The notes beneath the pieces are model-generated. The model did no database searches and was not told the DNA's origin. It saw only the letters and a program-made list of their open reading frames with translations. Made by a program: the position numbers and the translations under genes. Below, in pieces: positions 22,490-48,832 of a DNA stretch of 64,000 nt (position 1 is its first letter; each line of letters starts with the position of its first letter). Source of the stretch: Akebia trifoliata (taxonomy: Eukaryota; Streptophyta; Magnoliopsida; Ranunculales; Lardizabalaceae); assembly GCA_017979445.1 (NCBI GenBank), contig CM030713.1:30905915-30969914 (forward strand), read 5' to 3'.

Positions 22490-23085
22490 AGCAGCAACTC
22501 CAAAGGCTCTTTACGTGTCAAGCGCTCTTTATTATAAAGAGTCAAAATTAAAAAACGAGGGTCCAACAGACTCTCTACCACTCGAAGTTGGGTAGTGAAC
22601 ACTAAAATTCGAGATCAAGACTTGCCATATTATTAATAAAAATATAATATAAAATCATCAAAATTACTCCCCTTACTAACTTAGTAAAATTTTGAATCTT
22701 ACTGAGGGTCTTTGGGTCCACATGGATCATCACATTGACAATCAAACACACAACGTCCTTCTAGATTTTATGGAAAAACTTTCACAAAATAAAAAAGGTA
22801 AAAAAAAAAAAAAATTTAGCTTGATTCAAAGTGTTGAAAATGGACGGTTATTGAACTATCAAAACTTTCAAAGCTTAAAATTAAAATTGAATAGGGAAAA
22901 ATAGTTTTTATTTTTTCGAAGTTTTTAAAAATCCATTCTTTAGAAGTATGGCATCGGATCATATTTTTGGATTCCAAATGAAAGATTTGTTGAGTCTATT
23001 GGAGGACTCAACAAATCTTAAGTAAGTTAAAATAGCATTTGACAAAACATGCTCTTTATTTTAAAGAGCATTGTTGGAGATGCTC
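22490..23085. mobile_element. Non-autonomous DNA element with CTCCAAC-type ends
   Basis: The left end AGCAACTCCAAAGGCTCTTT and the right end (reverse complement CAGAGCATCTCCAACAATGC) are similar inverted ends. Each is followed inside by a short palindrome of the type CTCTTTA..TAAAGAG (22525-22545 and 23052-23068). About 590 bp, no open frame. Elements with GAGCATCTCCAAC ends are common in plants; the superfamily is not assigned. Confidence 0.5.
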
Positions 23086-23138
23086 TGATACTGTGATGAT
23101 GAAAAAAAAAAAAAAGTGGCTAGAATTGCGGAACAAGT

Positions 23139-23232
23139 TAGCAAACATCTCTCTCGCTCTCTCTATGCTTTTATAAAATCTTAAATAGCAAACATCTCTC
23201 TCGCTCTCTCTATGCTTTTATAAAATCTTGAA
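23139..23232. repeat. 47-bp tandem duplication
   Basis: TAGCAAACATCTCTCTCGCT and the following TATGCTTTTATAAAATCTT are repeated head to tail without change (23139-23185 and 23186-23232). The perfect match suggests a recent slippage event. Confidence 0.85.
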
Positions 23233-23342
23233 AGAAGATTGGAGAAAGATATTTGATTTCTTAGGATGTCATAAGAGTTAAAGGGTTATAAGAACATATT
23301 GGTGTGGCAACGTAAATTCTTAGTGAAATTATCTTGTATGAT

Positions 23343-23476
23343 AGGGAAATTTTATCGACACTAAAAGAAACTCCAAGAGCCCTCGAATTTCTAATTACAT
23401 CTCTCAAAATTAAAAAAAAATTGTTTTCCACTTTTGCCCGCGCTTAGAGTTCAGTGTGCGTCAATAAAATTTCCCT
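23343..23476. mobile_element. 134-bp MITE with AGGGAAATTTTAT ends
   Basis: The left AGGGAAATTTTATCGACAC and right GTGCGTCAATAAAATTTCCCT are inverted repeats of about 19 bp with two differences. The interior is AT-rich and non-coding. No clear target duplication was found. Confidence 0.65.
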
Positions 23477-23690
23477 TTAAGATAAATACTGTGGATTCAT
23501 CTGGTAACTTAGGATGCCCCTTGAAAAAATTCAGTAAGATTTGACTTAAACAAGAAGAGTCTCCCTCTCTTAAAACGTGATTTTGGTGTACGCTTCATAT
23601 AAAATTTAGAAGTTGTTCTACCAAAAATTATTACTAGGTTTTATAAGTGGCACTTGTAAAGTAAAATAGGTTATTCTTGAATTTATACAA

Positions 23691-23831
23691 GGGTTGGGAT
23701 CTGTTGACTCATGAGAAAACACACCATCCCAACCATTGAGATACAAAATCCGGTGGTTGAGATTTATGTGTATTTTGATAACACATATCTGTCAACCATT
23801 GGATTTTTCATGAGTTACTTGATCCTAACCC
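23691..23831. mobile_element. 141-bp hairpin MITE
   Basis: The left end (GGGTTGGGATCTGTTGACTC followed by ATGA) mirrors the right end (TCATGAGTTACTTGATCC followed by TAACCC). Inner arms CCAACCATTGAG and CAACCATTGGAT also pair in part. It is non-coding. Confidence 0.6.
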
Positions 23832-24247
23832 TTCTAAAAAATACCAAAATTTTCCAATAGAATCAAAATGAAATTCAAATTTTCACGAAGAAAGGAAATA
23901 GTACTTATTTATGAGAGACAACAAAATGGATTCTAAACAAACCAGCTGAAACAAATCAGTTGAAACTATCCTTTTATGTTTGGACACAATTCAATATGAT
24001 ATGTATAATTCTAGATGCAAAACAAAAAAAATCAATATTACTGAATTGGTCCTAACCCAATCCGATCTGATTTATTGGTAGTATTGTATATAATAACACT
24101 TATATGGGAAGAGTCCCTAAAGAGTGCCAAACATTTTTCAAAATATGATCTAAAAGTCTCGAAATGACCTGATTTTTTTTGTGTTTTTGTTTGGGGGGGT
24201 GGGGGCTGAGGATGACCCTAAAGCGTGCCAATCATCTTTCAAAATAA

Positions 24248-24312
24248 GAGAGTTACTATTGCCGCACCAACTTTTACTAATGCCACACCAACTGTGCGCA
24301 ATTCTTTGACCA
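24248..24312. mobile_element. MITE fragment, GAGAGTTACTATTG family
   Basis: It begins GAGAGTTACTATTGCCGCAC and continues ACTTTTACTAATGCCACACC, the best-preserved left end of this family. No matching right end follows, so it is a one-sided fragment. It lies 420 bases downstream of the GLT1 stop codon. Confidence 0.5.
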
Positions 24313-24730
24313 TATCAAAATATTTTTTATTTTTCTCTTATATTTGATATATAAGAGTTGAAAATCACAAGGAGCACTTCTTTTCACTTTGCCAACAAAT
24401 AAGAATCATCGATATAGAAAATAAGTCAAAACCAGCTAAACACAAACCCCATTTTTACATAATTTTCAGCAAATGAAACCAACTGTACATTATTGCTTAA
24501 ATATTCCAGAACTAAATTTCTTAAAAAATGAAAAATATATAAATAAATAAAGACTGATAAAATCCTAAAAGCTACACAAATCCCTCCCCATAAACTACTT
24601 ATCCCATCTCATCCCCAATCAAACTCCATGACTGCTCCTCAATGACATTTGTTGGTACTAGGAGAGCCGTCGATCAACTTATTTATGAATCAATATTTCT
24701 TCTTTGTCGGGACAAAACAGTATCCAACCT

Positions 24731-37701
<12,971 letters not shown>

Positions 37702-38340
37702 GCTTGAACTTGAACAGAGATTAAAAAAAAAAAAAATTTACTTCAATAAAAACAACAAATCTTTCCTTTCAGATTCAATGAAAGATTAAGAAACTCAAAT
37801 CAAAACACTCACACTGAAGATTCTCTGAAAAAACAAATTATGGAAACAACTGTGTTCAGATCTGAAAAAAATGAATTCGAGAGGATTTTTCTCTAACTAA
37901 GTTTATCCAGATCATCGTATGAGAGACAGTTCTCACTAGATCGAAATTACGAGCGGACTCTTGTTTCCCTCGCCAGAAAATTTTGCATTTTATAAATAAA
38001 TATAAATATAGGCCCACGGCCCACCATCAACATCTACCTCCACTATCCCATTCTATTATTTCACGTTTATCTATAGAGATTCGTATTGGACCTTGAGATT
38101 CAAAGTGTCGTGTCATCTCAACCGTTTATTTGATTGAAAGCGTCAAACGATCTTTCAAATTTGTGTTTTTTTATTTAATTTACTGTGAAGGTCTGTGGGC
38201 CGACATCTGTTTCAGAGAGAAAATGATGTTACAAATTGGATTTGTGTGTCGAGCCACGTGGCATACGAGGGCGACTTGTGATGTATCCCATCTCTTGACC
38301 CACTCCGAACCTTAACAGCTAATAGGTTCGGTTCCGAGCC
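37702..38340 (-). promoter_or_regulatory. GLT1 upstream region with G-box
   Basis: A palindromic GCCACGTGGC (core CACGTG at 38255-38260) lies about 550 bases upstream of the GLT1 start codon, in a position to bind bZIP or bHLH factors. GGCCCA words at 38012-38023 resemble plant site II elements. Leader and start site are not defined; a CT-rich stretch at 37740-37960 on the minus strand is probably leader. Regulatory roles are inferred. Confidence 0.4.
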
Positions 38341-38816
38341 GTCGCGGTTCGTTTTAATTAAAATCCCACTTTAAAGCTTGATTAATTGTTTTTATCATTA
38401 GTATAGGTAGTCAAAATAGCGTGAAAATCGTAGGCCTTAGCCATAGATTCTGTTATTTATTAAACGAATTAGATAATTTAATTTAAAAATAAATAAAAAT
38501 AATATAATTAGGTGGCTAGCCGAAGACAACACCATGACAGCACGGATGATGTCATTTAACGACAACAGATTTGTGAAGCAGCTGAGTTATTACATAAATA
38601 CTCGATAATAAAAAATCTTATTATACAATTCAAGGTAATTTAGGCGTATCCCTGTGGTTTGGTGAGCATTTGAGATACCACTATATTTTCAAACGGATGA
38701 CATGGCACTTGACCTTGGTCCTCTCTTATAGAATAATTAAATTGACTTAAATACTCTCATCTTCGACCTTAGTGAAAAACATTGTTTTTTATTAATAAAA
38801 AAATAATAATAAGTGT

Positions 38817-39420
38817 CATTAGTGTCGATGGGTACCCATTTATCTGAAATCGAAATTAAAACAAAAAACACTAGTTCCAACTATCTTTTTATTGGATCTT
38901 ATTATAGTGGAGTCCAATATGGAATTGAACTTAAAAGAATCGGAATCATTAGATTTTATTTTGTGGATATCTAGAATCGATTTATTTTTTCATTTATTTT
39001 TTTATTATACATAATTAATATTTTTTTATATTTTAAAATTAACACATATTACATAAAATTCTTCTAAATATTAGAGTTTAAAATGAGTTATATCTTCTTA
39101 AAATTTATTACTAGTAAATAAGATAAATTTTAATTTAAAAAAAAATCATTAAATCATATTTTTGTGAAATAAATTATAATTAAGTTGATATTTTTTAGAA
39201 GGGAAATTTTTTATATAATGATTTTGCAATACTTCTTTCCATTTAATTTTTGAGAATTGAAATTGACGGGTACTCATATTTCTTGATTGGTCAGATTCTA
39301 GTTCCATTTATTTTAAATCTAGAATCAAAATCAACAAGAATTTAAATTGAAAAAATACAATGATTATGATTCTAATTTTCTTAGGAATCGAATCGGAATC
39401 AACCCATCAACACCCCTAAC
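38817..39420. mobile_element. Possible hAT-like non-autonomous element
   Basis: The left end TTAGTGTCGATGGGTACCC and the right end (reverse complement TTAGGGGTGTTGATGGGTTG) look like degenerate inverted ends of the TAGGGGTG type. The interior is rich in GAATCGGAATC/GATTCTAATT words that also mirror each other. No matching 8-bp target duplication is evident, so confidence is low. Confidence 0.35.
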
Positions 39421-40142
39421 TGTTGTCTTCAAAATTTTCAACTTCATTGTTTAATAATCTTTTCTACCTAAAATTTCATAAACAAAATAGTTATAATAAA
39501 TACTTATGAAATGTAAAATAACATTAAGTACTCATTAAATTTGACAGTTTATCTATAATTTAAACAAGTTCTCATAGGCTGGTGGGTTCAATTGAAGGTC
39601 CAACAAGGGACATCAAAATGTGTTTGTGTATAGAAGACAGCAAATTCAAACCTTAGACGATTTGGTCGCCTCAAGCCACGTCATGTAAATAAAACCTAAT
39701 CACATTAATGTGTTCTTATCTTCTTATCTTCCCTTATAAGGGAACAAAATCGTTACGATCAATTCTACTTTTTGTATTCGCCGCATTGAATTGTCTTGAA
39801 TTTAAATATTTATTGCAAAATTTTTTTACTAAATCTATAAAAGAAAATATAATTATCTATTTATTCTAAGGCCAATAGAGATACGTTGATCGAGCAACAT
39901 CAATCGCTATCCCTAATGCGACTGCACTCTTGTCAGCACTTTTTGTTATTGACTTTGGACTCTAGAACAACCAGATAAACGAAAACCGTCACAACAAATC
40001 GCTATTTTTATGGATCGATTATGATGTGTGCTCCTGATACACTAAGGTCCATTTGATTGGAGAGAGTTCGAATTCCTTACAAAATGTACAATGGTCAATG
40101 GAAAATGAATTATGTGAAACTTCCTTTTTTGCCATTATATCA

Positions 40143-40326
40143 ACTAATGACAAATTGACACGACAAAACATATGTGATTTGTGCACAACTGGCATGGCAA
40201 GAGCAAGGGCATAGAATCATAAATCTTTTTCCCTTGTGTATCCTGAAGAAAAAGATCTATGATTTTGTGTCATTGCCATGTTAGCTACAATACTTCGTAT
40301 GTTTTGCCGTGTCGATTTATCATGAT
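40143..40326. mobile_element. Foldback element, copy C
   Basis: The outer ends AATTGACACGACAAAACATA and TATGTTTTGCCGTGTCGATT are inverted repeats. The inner arms again carry GAATCATAAATCTTTTTC and GAAAAAGATCTATGATTTTG around CTTGTGTATCCTG. The whole 184 bp folds into one hairpin. Confidence 0.7.
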
Positions 40327-41241
40327 TCAAAAATATTAGAAAGAGAGTCGATAAAATTTTAAACTTGTAGACGAAACTTCAACTTTTGCCTAATGGGCTG
40401 GATTGGATTCAAGGTGACTTGATTTCAAAATTCAATGGAACCAATTTGTTGAATCAACTTTGCAAATGATCAAATTAGCTAAAAAATGCACCTAGTCAAG
40501 ACAAAAAAATCTTCGAGTTAATTGGTTATATTTTAATCTTTTTGTGGAGAAAAAATTAAATATATTTTTTAAATATTAAAGAATTATTTTAATTTTCAAT
40601 TTGACTCCACTCGATGGACATCTAAGTTGGGATGAGTTTTAAAATTATGTTTTAAGGATGGAGTAATCAAGAGTGAGCATTAGAAGGTGGGAAAAACATT
40701 TTTCTAAGGGTTGAATATAAGTCTATTTTCCTTCCTAAGGTGAAAATTTGCATTAGGCTAGAAATTGAATTTTAAGGAATATATAATCGAACACTAAAAA
40801 TTATATTTTTTAATCCATTTTTATGATCACAAAAAAGATTGTTAACAATCTGAGTCTAACGTTAAAGCAGGCAGGCTGCTTCAAAAATTTGAAGAAACCC
40901 TTCTCGTTACAGGTCATGTAGCATTTTGAATTTATTTCACACCCCTACATTTCCACCAAATTTTGGAATACCTCCTTGAAAATGCCACGTGTAAATTAAC
41001 AGAGAGGGTTCCTTTAAAATTTTGAAGCAGGTTGCCCCACTTTAAAGTTTTCCTCGATAATCCCATTCAAAAGATGCCTTGTTGCACTTCCTTGGGCCCT
41101 TGAAGTAGTCAAATCAAATTATTGAAATACTCATGACCATAAATTCCCCAAACAAGTTTAATATTTATGAATGTACATTGAAAGATCCAAAGTTAGTGGA
41201 CCCAAATATATTTCACAAGATATTATTAAGTCAACATCAAG

Positions 41242-41400
41242 TTTTTTGTGTTTAGAAGTACAATGACTCATAGAGCCGAGATTTGTTTGGTAACAAAAGA
41301 CGATGCTAAGTTGATGAACTATTTTTGTGTTTAGAAGTACAATAACTTAGAGAATAGAGCATTTGCTTAGTAACAAAAGACGATGCTAAGTTGATGAACT
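41242..41400. repeat. 80-bp tandem duplication
   Basis: TTTAGAAGTACAAT and GTAACAAAAGACGATGCTAA with GTTGATGAACT occur twice, 80 bases apart. A shorter inverted copy of AGTTGATGAACT follows at 41530-41545. Confidence 0.75.
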
Positions 41401-41803
41401 AATAGATATGGCCATATTGAAAATACACCTGAAACCCAAGCATGAAATTCGTTGAGAAATTTTCTATATAATTTTTGCATTATTAACCGATTACTTTTTC
41501 GATTACAATACGCAAGGCGTCATGCCATTGGTTCATCAACTTAGCACTCATTTTTCTTAAAGTCACCCTTACTAAGAGCAACTCCATGACAAATAGGCAT
41601 ATTTGCAGACATGAAAGCAAGGAATTTTATTATGGATAGTCTTTTTGCCGATTTAAGAGGTCTCTATTCTAATCATACTAGTCAAGATCACTCACCACAA
41701 ATTCAATTACAGTAAAATCATCCTCACAAAAAATCAACCCATTCCAAAACCTCTAACCCATGTTTTAAAAAATGTTTTGCCAAAAAGTTGGCCCTTGAAC
41801 GTG

Positions 41804-41808
<5 letters not shown>

Positions 41809-41891
<83 letters not shown>
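41809..41891. repeat. Compound (AC)n(AT)n(AG)n microsatellite
   Basis: Three dinucleotide runs follow one another without interruption. The open frames seen on both strands here are only translations of the repeat. Confidence 0.9.
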
Positions 41892-41892
<1 letters not shown>

Positions 41893-42042
41893 CACTTTTT
41901 TCTTTTTCCTCTCACTTTTTCTCTCCAAAATATATCAAAATAGAAAGTCCCAGTCCGAGTGCATTGGAGTGCTTTTAAGGTTGTAGAAGATGAAATTCTA
42001 TGAATTTTAAAATAAAATAAATTAATTCTCACTATCGTATTT

Positions 42043-42043
42043 C

Positions 42044-42076
<33 letters not shown>
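42043..42076. repeat. (TA)n microsatellite
   Basis: An uninterrupted AT run of about 34 bases. Confidence 0.85.
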
Positions 42077-42080
<4 letters not shown>

Positions 42081-44295
42081 ATCCGAGTTTTTTGTTGAAA
42101 CTTAGAGGGTTATGATGTTCGATTTCTGATGTGATAAAAGCCCTTAATAAGGCTCAAAATCTTACTATGTTAGTAAGAAAAAGGTTTCTCTTTTTCCTTG
42201 ACAATAAAACTATGTTCCAACTCAGAACCTCTGTAGAGGTTCCCGTCTCTGCATGTTTGTTATAGCTTTTAATGTGACAAACAAACATCGAGAAAGCTGA
42301 CTTGTCCGTTTGGTCTCACCAAATATTGCCACTTGTCACATTGTTAGCCCCACTTACCTATGAATGCTCACGTGTTCCTTGGTTAATGTGCACACTAAAA
42401 CTATTATAACTCTTGAATTATTGAAAAGAAACATTTTCCACCATTTAACTTTATGTGAAGACATGTCTAGTCATTATTCAAAAATGTTTTAATGGTTAGT
42501 ACCATTAGGAAGAAATTGTTTTATATAAAAAATAAAATTCTGCAAATAAACATCGTGCAAATATAAATTGTTGGGTAAACTATTATTTTGTGATCAACTT
42601 TTAACGAATTTACGATTCCAATTCACTGTTCATTTTTATTATCAAAACATGAATATGCAACAAATTTAGAGGTTTTAAAGTGATTATTTCACAAGTTTAA
42701 AGTGATAATTTCAGAGGAATTCTTTGCTCATTCACCTTTTAATAATTAAAATGAACATTGAATTAGAATCACAAATTTGTCAAAAGTTGATCATGTTTTT
42801 GTAAATATCTCTAAATTATTTAGGATAAAATAAATCCCAATATTTGCATCTAGGAAAATCTCAACACTAGAATTGGTTTTTAGTTGATTTTTTATTTATT
42901 ATTCCAATTGTTCTAATGTAATATTTTCAACTTATATTTTAATTTCAAATGATTGATGAGATCTACTAATATTTCATAAAATCAGATTATTTTTAACTTA
43001 AACCAGTTTTTTTTTTTTTTTAATATATAGCAATTTTTGGTACATCAACCCTTGAAATGGATAGAAAAATAAATCATGCAAATATAAAAATATCTGATGA
43101 CTGGTAAAATAATTTTTCTTTTTTAAACAATGCTCAATCTCAATCTCAATCATACACGTGAAAGTTGAATTTTTCGCGACAAATCATTTTCCATCCATTT
43201 TTCACGCAAAATCATACAAGCACTCCAGCGTGTCCTTGTCGTTGATCACATTGGATTTTTCCTCCAAATAATGACTTCTGAAGCATAAGTCGCTAAATAA
43301 GCTAAACAAATTATTTTGTCCGAGTCATTTGGATGGTTTTGAAACCCAATGTTTCTTCCCTCTTGAGTTGACTTGTTTGAGCCATTTCATCTCGTAATAT
43401 CAGATAAAATTAATGTTGCCAAAGTTACAAAAAATTATTTTATATAAATAACAAACATTTGAACTATTAAAAATTAATTATTTCATATAAAGATTCAATT
43501 GATTTTTAAAACAATAGCCATGATACTACAACTACCACCTCCACAATTTTGTTAGTCTTACTAAGTAAGTAAGGAGTTCACCCTTACTAAGGGTTTTTGG
43601 GCTTACCTTGTGACACCCAAACACATGATTTGATACTTCTGGATTGTAAAAGATAAAATTCTATGAATTTTAAAATAATTTTTTTTTTAAATTTTAATTT
43701 TAAATTTGGGAGTTAGGTGGAAGTTTGGTAATCATCCATTTTCAAAATCTTGTATTAAACTTAAAAGAAATATTTAAAAATAAAAAAAATATAGATTTGA
43801 AGGTTGTGGTGTTGCTGATGTTTTCGAACAGTTGAGTAAAACAACCCTTAGTACGGCTTGAAATGTAACCATGTTAGGAAGGAAATTATTTCTTTCATAA
43901 TCAAGAAAGAGAGGATAATGGCCACACATTTAAGCTGATAATTATGTGTAGGTCCAACAAAATATGGGCCCACAGATCCGTAGTCCGTGATCTAGACATC
44001 AAATGCCACTCCGTTTCTGGGGCGTGGGGAGACTTAAAATTCATGTCGTTACATCATTGTCCTTTATAAGTTGATGATGATGGGAAATTATTTAATTAGA
44101 TTTAAAGATACCGTTTCCATCCGGACGATGACAAACAACCATGTGTCCATGTCAACCATAACATTTATATTTTTCTCTGTTTATAATAAAGGAGAGAGAT
44201 GCTAAGATGGTTGTGTGAGGGTGACGCAATGTCTATGGTCTCCACTTAATATGACAACAACCTCCCGTGTATTAAACGATTAATAGTTTACTACA

Positions 44296-44432
44296 TGTGC
44301 CCATAAAGAGCAATAAATACATTTTAAAAATTAGAATCTAAGGGTATTTTAATAAAAATAAAATTTAAGAGTATTTTCGGTATAAAATCCAATTCTCAAA
44401 ATGTATTTATTGCACTTTAAGATGTGCCCTTA
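44296..44432. mobile_element. MITE, GTGCCC/AATAAATACA family, copy 1
   Basis: Left TGTGCCCATAAAGAGCAAT followed by AAATACATTTT mirrors right AAAATGTATTTATTGCAC followed by TTTAAGATGTGCCC. The arms are about 45 bp and the element 137 bp. A second copy is at 57548. Confidence 0.65.
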
Positions 44433-44466
44433 ACAAAATCCCGCATATTTTTATCACTTCCAAGTC

Positions 44467-44476
44467 TGCCACATTA

Positions 44477-44550
<74 letters not shown>

Positions 44551-44972
44551 TGGGGGCAATTTAAGGGCCATATGTAAAAACATATGAAAAAACAATGGTT
44601 TTTCAAAATATGGGTTAGGGGTTTTTGATTGAGCTGATTTTTTGCGAGGATGGTCACTATGATGAGAAGATCATCCTCACAAAACATCAGCTCAATCAGA
44701 AACTTTTAAATCCATCAAAAGTGATTTACAAATTATTGACAAAAATTGACAAAAAATCAACGGTCCACATTTTAAATTACTTTTAATGGGGTTAGAACTT
44801 TCAGATTTGACTGATTTTTTTTTTTTTTTCAGATGATCTTCCCATCATAGAGATCATCCTCACAAAAAATCAGCTTGATCCGAAACTTCTAACCCATATT
44901 TTGAAATTTTATTAATGTTACATTGTTTTTACATATGTTTTCTCATATGTCCCTAGAACCTGACCCTATATA
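44467..44972. mobile_element. Hairpin-rich repeat with TCATCCTCACAAAA motif, copy 1
   Basis: A TA/GA microsatellite (44477-44547) leads into an element with several opposed copies of ATCATCCTCACAAAA and TTTTGCGAGGATGGTC. These flank GATTTACAAATTATTGAC and end near TAGAACCTGACCCTATATA. Related stretches are 46840-47238 and, in part, 41690-41800. It is non-coding and partly self-complementary. Confidence 0.55.
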
Positions 44973-45169
44973 TATAGGGTTAAAATTTAAATTAAATTAA
45001 ATTAAAAAATAAATAAAAGAGTTAAAAATTAGCAAGCAAACTCTTATTTATTTATTTTTTTTTTAACATATCATATTAACTAATAAAATTGAATTTTTTT
45101 TAATATAGTTTAGTAATTTTTTTTTTAAATTTTTTGAAGATTATCTAAATTAAGACAGACCCAAACCAA

Positions 45170-45400
45170 CTATAACTTTAGGAACTGTGAATCACTATGA
45201 TCCTGATCAAGGATCGACAAGAGATCAATAGGAATAAAATTACAATCCAGCACATAGCAACTAACAACGGATTGCATAAACGCAAAGAGGTCAACAGTCC
45301 TATTAATTTCTCTGAACACATGGAAGAAAACAATCTTGTGGAAGGAAGAGATCAACCTTGAGATAGCCAAACACAAATGGTAAACATGCCCAGGGAAATA
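45170..45400 (-). pseudogene. RNase H-like (RVT_3 type) retroelement relic
   Basis: The minus strand encodes FHKIVFFHVFREINRTVDLFA followed by SVVSCYVLDCNFIPIDLLSI. HVxREANRxADxLA is the signature end of the RNase H-like domain found in plant non-LTR retroelements and domesticated copies; here the A of EAN and the first A of AD are substituted. Only this end remains and no start or catalytic acids precede it. Confidence 0.55.
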
Positions 45401-46839
45401 AAGTTATAATCCTTTAAGGGATGGGAACAGATTCTCTGTAGCCAATTTATTTTGTAGTTCTTGCTCTACAGCCATAGAATATCACATTGTTGGAAACTAA
45501 TATTACAATCATTTTAAATTCTTAATTTATATTAGATTTAAAAAAACAATTATAAAAAGACAATATTTTGGATTTAATCAAGTGTTGGAAAATGGATGAG
45601 ATCCTAAATTTAAACAATTGGATACAAATGTCGTGATGACATGGCACATCCTCAAACGTTGATGAGAACTACATAAGAATCACGTTACAAAGGATTTTCT
45701 CCCTTAGGGGATTCATCATTAGGAACGAGTTTCGTGGGAAGACTTCACTTAATAGGGATTATGCAAAGCCACACATGTTGAATCATCTATTTTCAAGTTC
45801 ATTTTTTTCCACCCAAACTCAGTCATCTTCAAGTACTTATACCAAAATTTCATCATTTTTCTACTTTTAAAAATAAAATAAAAAATCTATTTGTTTTGGT
45901 TTGTTTGTTTTTTCAAAATCAATAACCTTTATTTGTTTTGATTTGTTTGTTTGTATATAAGTATAACTCTCGTTATACGAAATCTTTGCACCAAATGCCA
46001 GCCAATTCATATGTCATGTGATCAATGAAGAAATTGAAGGCTTACCTACTCTTTTCTTTCCCTTCTTATTTCAGATTTTGTTTTTTGTGTCTGCATCATT
46101 ATTTGGTGTGTTGTATGTAATTTTATTAATTTATCAATTGTAAGAAAATTATTCGGGGCAATATAAACTTTCAAAATAAATAAAAGCTATTAATAATATA
46201 TTTAAAAATAATTTTTAATATTTATTCATCGGTTGCCTTGTGAATGGAGTTTGAATCACTTTAGATAACATTGTCACTAAGGAATTGTTTGGTAGGCTTA
46301 CAAATTGCATAAAATCAACAAAAAAATAGAAAATTGCAATGAATCGAAGTTTGACTACCCCTCCTCAAATTGTCAAAAAAACCTTTGTTGAACAAAAAGT
46401 TACTGTAAAAATTAGTAAAGTTTGACAATACCAAACTTAACGAATTTATGAGTTTCTGTACATGAACTAAGAAAGAACTTAGTGACCAAAATGTGGAGCG
46501 AGTGCATATATGAGAGCGGAGCGACAATGGGAGTGCAAAGGTCAACTATCATCAATATTTTATTACGATAATTACTTTTAGGAATTGTGAGCAACATCCC
46601 TTACAGATGGATCCAAACACTAAGAACAAACCCTAAGTAGAATTTTACATCATTTTTTCTTACAAGTTCATTGATCTTACTCTGTTAATGTTTTTAAAAT
46701 AGTAAATAAGGATTGAAGAGATTATACATATGAAAAAGGCTTTATGAACCAAAGGACCATATCGAGCTTGGACCAAGGTCCCTGTATATATATTTGTGTG
46801 TGTGCGTGTATAAGGCCCCGTTTGACAGTCAACATGGGA

Positions 46840-47238
46840 GTCAAAAAATTTCTTATATTAGTTAAAAGTTTCAGATTGAACTGATTTTTTCTCACCATAG
46901 AGAATATCCTCACAAAAAAAAAAAAAAATGAACCCAAGCTGAATCTTCTAACACCATCAAAAGGGATGTACATCCTCACTAAAATTAGTCTATTCTAATA
47001 ATTTTAACCCCAATTTATAAGTTGAAGAATTATGTACCATCAATATTTAACGTTAATTTGTAAATCACTTTTGATGGGGTCAGAAGTTTTAGAATGAACA
47101 AAGTTTTTGTGAGGATGATCTTTTCACCATAAAAATTAGCCTCACAAAAAATCAGCCTATTCCAAACTTTTAGCCTATATAGGACAAAACTCATTGGCTA
47201 TGCTATTGGTTCTTGAACCTAACCCTATATACATATAG
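46840..47238. mobile_element. Hairpin-rich repeat with TCATCCTCACAAAA motif, copy 2
   Basis: It shares CACTTTTGATGGGGTCAGAA, TTTTTGTGAGGATGATCTTT and the end TTGAACCTAACCCTATATA with the 44467 element. The two halves of the element are roughly inverted relative to each other. Confidence 0.55.
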
Positions 47239-47324
47239 TTGGAGTCCATCCACCCCACCCTCACAGCCTCATTCCCAACAAAAGAAATAGTATTTATAAA
47301 ATTATATTAGAAAATATAATTCAC

Positions 47325-47478
47325 TAACGATTTTCTGACTCGAAAATTTTACTCGGTTGATGTGGTAAATGTGGAGAACTGTAGATCTTTTTTCTTGTGT
47401 ATCCCGAATAAACAGATCTATGATTCTGTGCCCTTGCCAAGTCGACCGAGTGAAAATTTTCGAGTAAAAAAATCATGA
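47325..47478. mobile_element. Foldback element, copy D
   Basis: The ends TAACGATTTTCTGACTCG and CGAGTAAAAAAATCATGA, and the inner GAAAATTTTACTCGGT and CCGAGTGAAAATTTTC, are inverted repeats. The core has TGTAGATCTTTTTTCTTGTG, TATCCCGAATAAACAGATCT and ATGATTCTG. Confidence 0.65.
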
Positions 47479-48182
47479 CTCAAACATAATTAAACTACTT
47501 TTAAATACTTGCATCCTTGATTCCCACATTGTGATGGCTTTGAGGGAGGAACATGTGACAATGGCAAACGAATCTGGCAAGATAAAGCTAAAGATTCTTA
47601 ATTAAGAATCACTTTTAAAAATTCTTAATTATATGAAATATATATAAATTATAAATTAATCTTCCAAAACAAAAGCAAGATAGAGATGCTCAAGTATTGA
47701 AGAATCTACCAGTTCAATTCTTCCTGGCATTATAAGTAAGCGAATTAGTCGAAACCAATAATTTAGTGGGCCCACTGGACACCCACCACTCATGTTTTGT
47801 TTTATATACATATGGGCATTCAAGTACCACGTGTTTGGAACTTTCAACTGTCAAGCAATTGACTTGCTTAAAATAGCTCAATAAAAGAGCATTATTTTTA
47901 TAAAAAGTTAAAGTGATAAAAACTTTTGATCTTGATTTCTTTATAGGATTCCAAAGATGGAATCCATTTTTACTTTCTTTTAATCTCATAATTTAACTTC
48001 TTTAATCCATGATGGTGATGCTTATCAACCCACTACTACTTCCATATATAACATTGATTATAATTTCAATCGATGCATTTGAGGATTAGGTGCTTTATTA
48101 AAAACACAAGTGTCGCGTTCCCACATGTGATTTGCCAAAATTTAAAACAATGGAAATGACATCTTACCTATTTTCGGATTGT

Positions 48183-48334
48183 GTAATGATTTTCTGACGC
48201 CCCTCTGACACATATTCCCCCATGCCCAATCGCAAAATCGTAGATTAGTTGCCTCACGATGGTAATCGATCTATGGTTCTGTGATGGGGGCACGCGTCAG
48301 AAGAGGGAGGGAGGGGGGATCATATCATCATGAC
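48183..48334. mobile_element. Foldback element, copy E
   Basis: It starts TAATGATTTTCTGACGCCCC and ends with CGCGTCAGAAGAGGG and ATCATCATGA. The core arms CAAAATCGTAGATTAGTTGC and ATCGATCTATGGTTCTGTG oppose each other. The copy is more decayed than those at 50281 or 57233. Confidence 0.55.
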
Positions 48335-48832
48335 TCTTTCGGATTAAATCAATGTTTTAGCTTAAAAAGATGGAGTTGATTTTAAGGTTTTGTTTGGAGC
48401 CACTTCTCTTTTCAACATAAACACTTCTATAGAATCAATTTTTTTAATCACTTTTACATGAATTACAATCATGAGATGGATTATTTGGTGAATTTATTTA
48501 AGAAATTGCTTTTTGTGATCAAGAAGTTATGGACAGTTGGCGAATAACAAATTTCATGGACATTTAGATCATTAGCTTAAAGATTTTGGATATTTTTGCC
48601 ATCAAATTAAAACTATAAAACCATTTAGAAGATACTTATATCATTAAACCCCATATATTTGTGAAAAGGCTTTATCATTGTTATTGTTGTTGTTTCATGC
48701 ACGGGCAAGAATCCAAAAGTTGGTTTTATCAAAGCTTGTACTTTTTTATCAATTTTTTATTCTGATTTAAAAAATCATAAACAATTTGTTAAAAACGATC
48801 ATTTGAATTTGATAATAACTTCAAAAGTGTAT

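Noticed and set aside
41734..41986. Open frames of YIYIYI and RERERE type on both strands
   Set aside because: They are translations of the compound microsatellite. The same applies to the frames at 44407-44687.
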